Shown here: positions 17,150 to 17,351 of the stretch, piece after piece
How positions within the stretch are numbered: position 1 is the first letter of the stretch
Layout: each line of letters begins with the position of its first letter
Assembly: GCA_002418595.1 (NCBI GenBank)
Contig: DIEK01000008.1
Span: forward strand, 1-17,351
Direction of reading: 5' to 3'
DNA: 17,351 bases
Source: Candidatus Omnitrophica bacterium UBA5776
Lineage (GTDB): Bacteria > Omnitrophota > Gorgyraeia > Gygaellales > Profunditerraquicolaceae
Made by a program: the position numbers and the translations under genes
Notes under the pieces: model-generated
The model's database searches: none
Told to the model about the DNA's origin: nothing
Seen by the model: only the letters and a program-made list of their open reading frames with translations

Positions 17150-17351
17150 GCCCGGCTCCGCCGCCGAAGAGGCCGCGGAGGCATTCCTGCGGCGGAAAGG
17201 CTACCGCATACTGCGGAGGAATTACCGTTGTCCCGCGGGGGAGATCGACATAGTAGCCAGAGAAAAAAAGGCGTTTTGTTTTGTGGAGGTCAAATCCCGC
17301 AACAGCGACGCCTGCGGCAGTCCGGCGGAAGCGGTCACGCCGGAAAAAAGC
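17142..17351 (+). CDS. yraN: UPF0102 (YraN) family protein, N-terminal part (3' end outside window)
   Basis: The frame starts at GTG 17142, with AGGAG at 17129-17133 exactly 8 bases upstream, overlaps the end of rnhB by 8 bases and stays open for 70 codons to the window edge. The sequence shows the UPF0102 pattern: AEEAAEAFLRRKGYRIL, RNYRCPAGEIDIVARE, FCFVEVKSR and GSPAEAVTPEK. The Asp in GEIDIV and the Glu and Lys in VEVKSR match the core of the restriction-endonuclease-like (PD-(D/E)xK) fold of the family. The cellular role of YraN is not established. Its place after rnhB is common in bacteria and supports the call. The start would be missed by a search limited to ATG. Confidence 0.9.
   Translation, partial: MSRPGSAAEEAAEAFLRRKGYRILRRNYRCPAGEIDIVAREKKAFCFVEVKSRNSDACGSPAEAVTPEKS

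Overview
The window is a block of bacterial housekeeping genes, all on the + strand and tightly packed: 19 genes, the first and last cut by the window edges. No stretch longer than about 170 bases lacks a gene, and I see no mobile element, CRISPR array, rRNA, tRNA or phage gene. Base composition is moderately GC-rich, yet ATA (Ile) and AGG/AGA (Arg) codons are common. The gene content (MEP isoprenoid pathway, single-PDZ RseP, QueH, a SpoIID-domain protein with a signal peptide, a short ProS) and the order dxr-rseP-ispG-proS-rimP-nusA-infB suggest an uncultured lineage such as Omnitrophota or a relative (Elusimicrobiota/PVC side). That assignment is an inference from remembered gene order, with low to moderate confidence.

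Region 1 (1-4240): 3' part of dxr, then rseP, ispG and proS. Two MEP-pathway enzymes flank the site-2 protease. ProS is the short type without the usual editing insert and has a small cysteine cluster in its place. Region 2 (4257-8190): rimP, nusA and infB, the classical transcription/translation-factor operon, but without ylxR between nusA and infB and without rbfA-truB after it. The infB frame is interrupted by an in-frame TAG (6343-6345) directly followed by GTG. Region 3 (8219-11011): trpS, scpA and ruvB, joined by overlaps. Region 4 (11012-15238): a queuosine block, queH, queA and tgt, interrupted by a two-helix DUF2905 membrane protein and an exported SpoIID/LytB-domain protein. Region 5 (15243-17351): trmD, a 167-base structured gap, rplS, rnhB and the start of yraN, a familiar bacterial order but without the usual upstream rpsP-rimM.

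The genes serve isoprenoid precursor synthesis, envelope proteolysis and peptidoglycan processing, ribosome maturation and translation initiation, tRNA charging and wobble/position-37 modification, chromosome segregation and DNA repair. Short gaps, ATGA overlaps and frequent lack of a Shine-Dalgarno sequence in regions 3-4 suggest long transcripts with translational coupling. Points worth a second look are the split infB, the ProS mini-insert, the structured leader of rplS, and the cell-wall genes inside the queuosine block. I found no clearly new defence, mobile or biosynthetic system.
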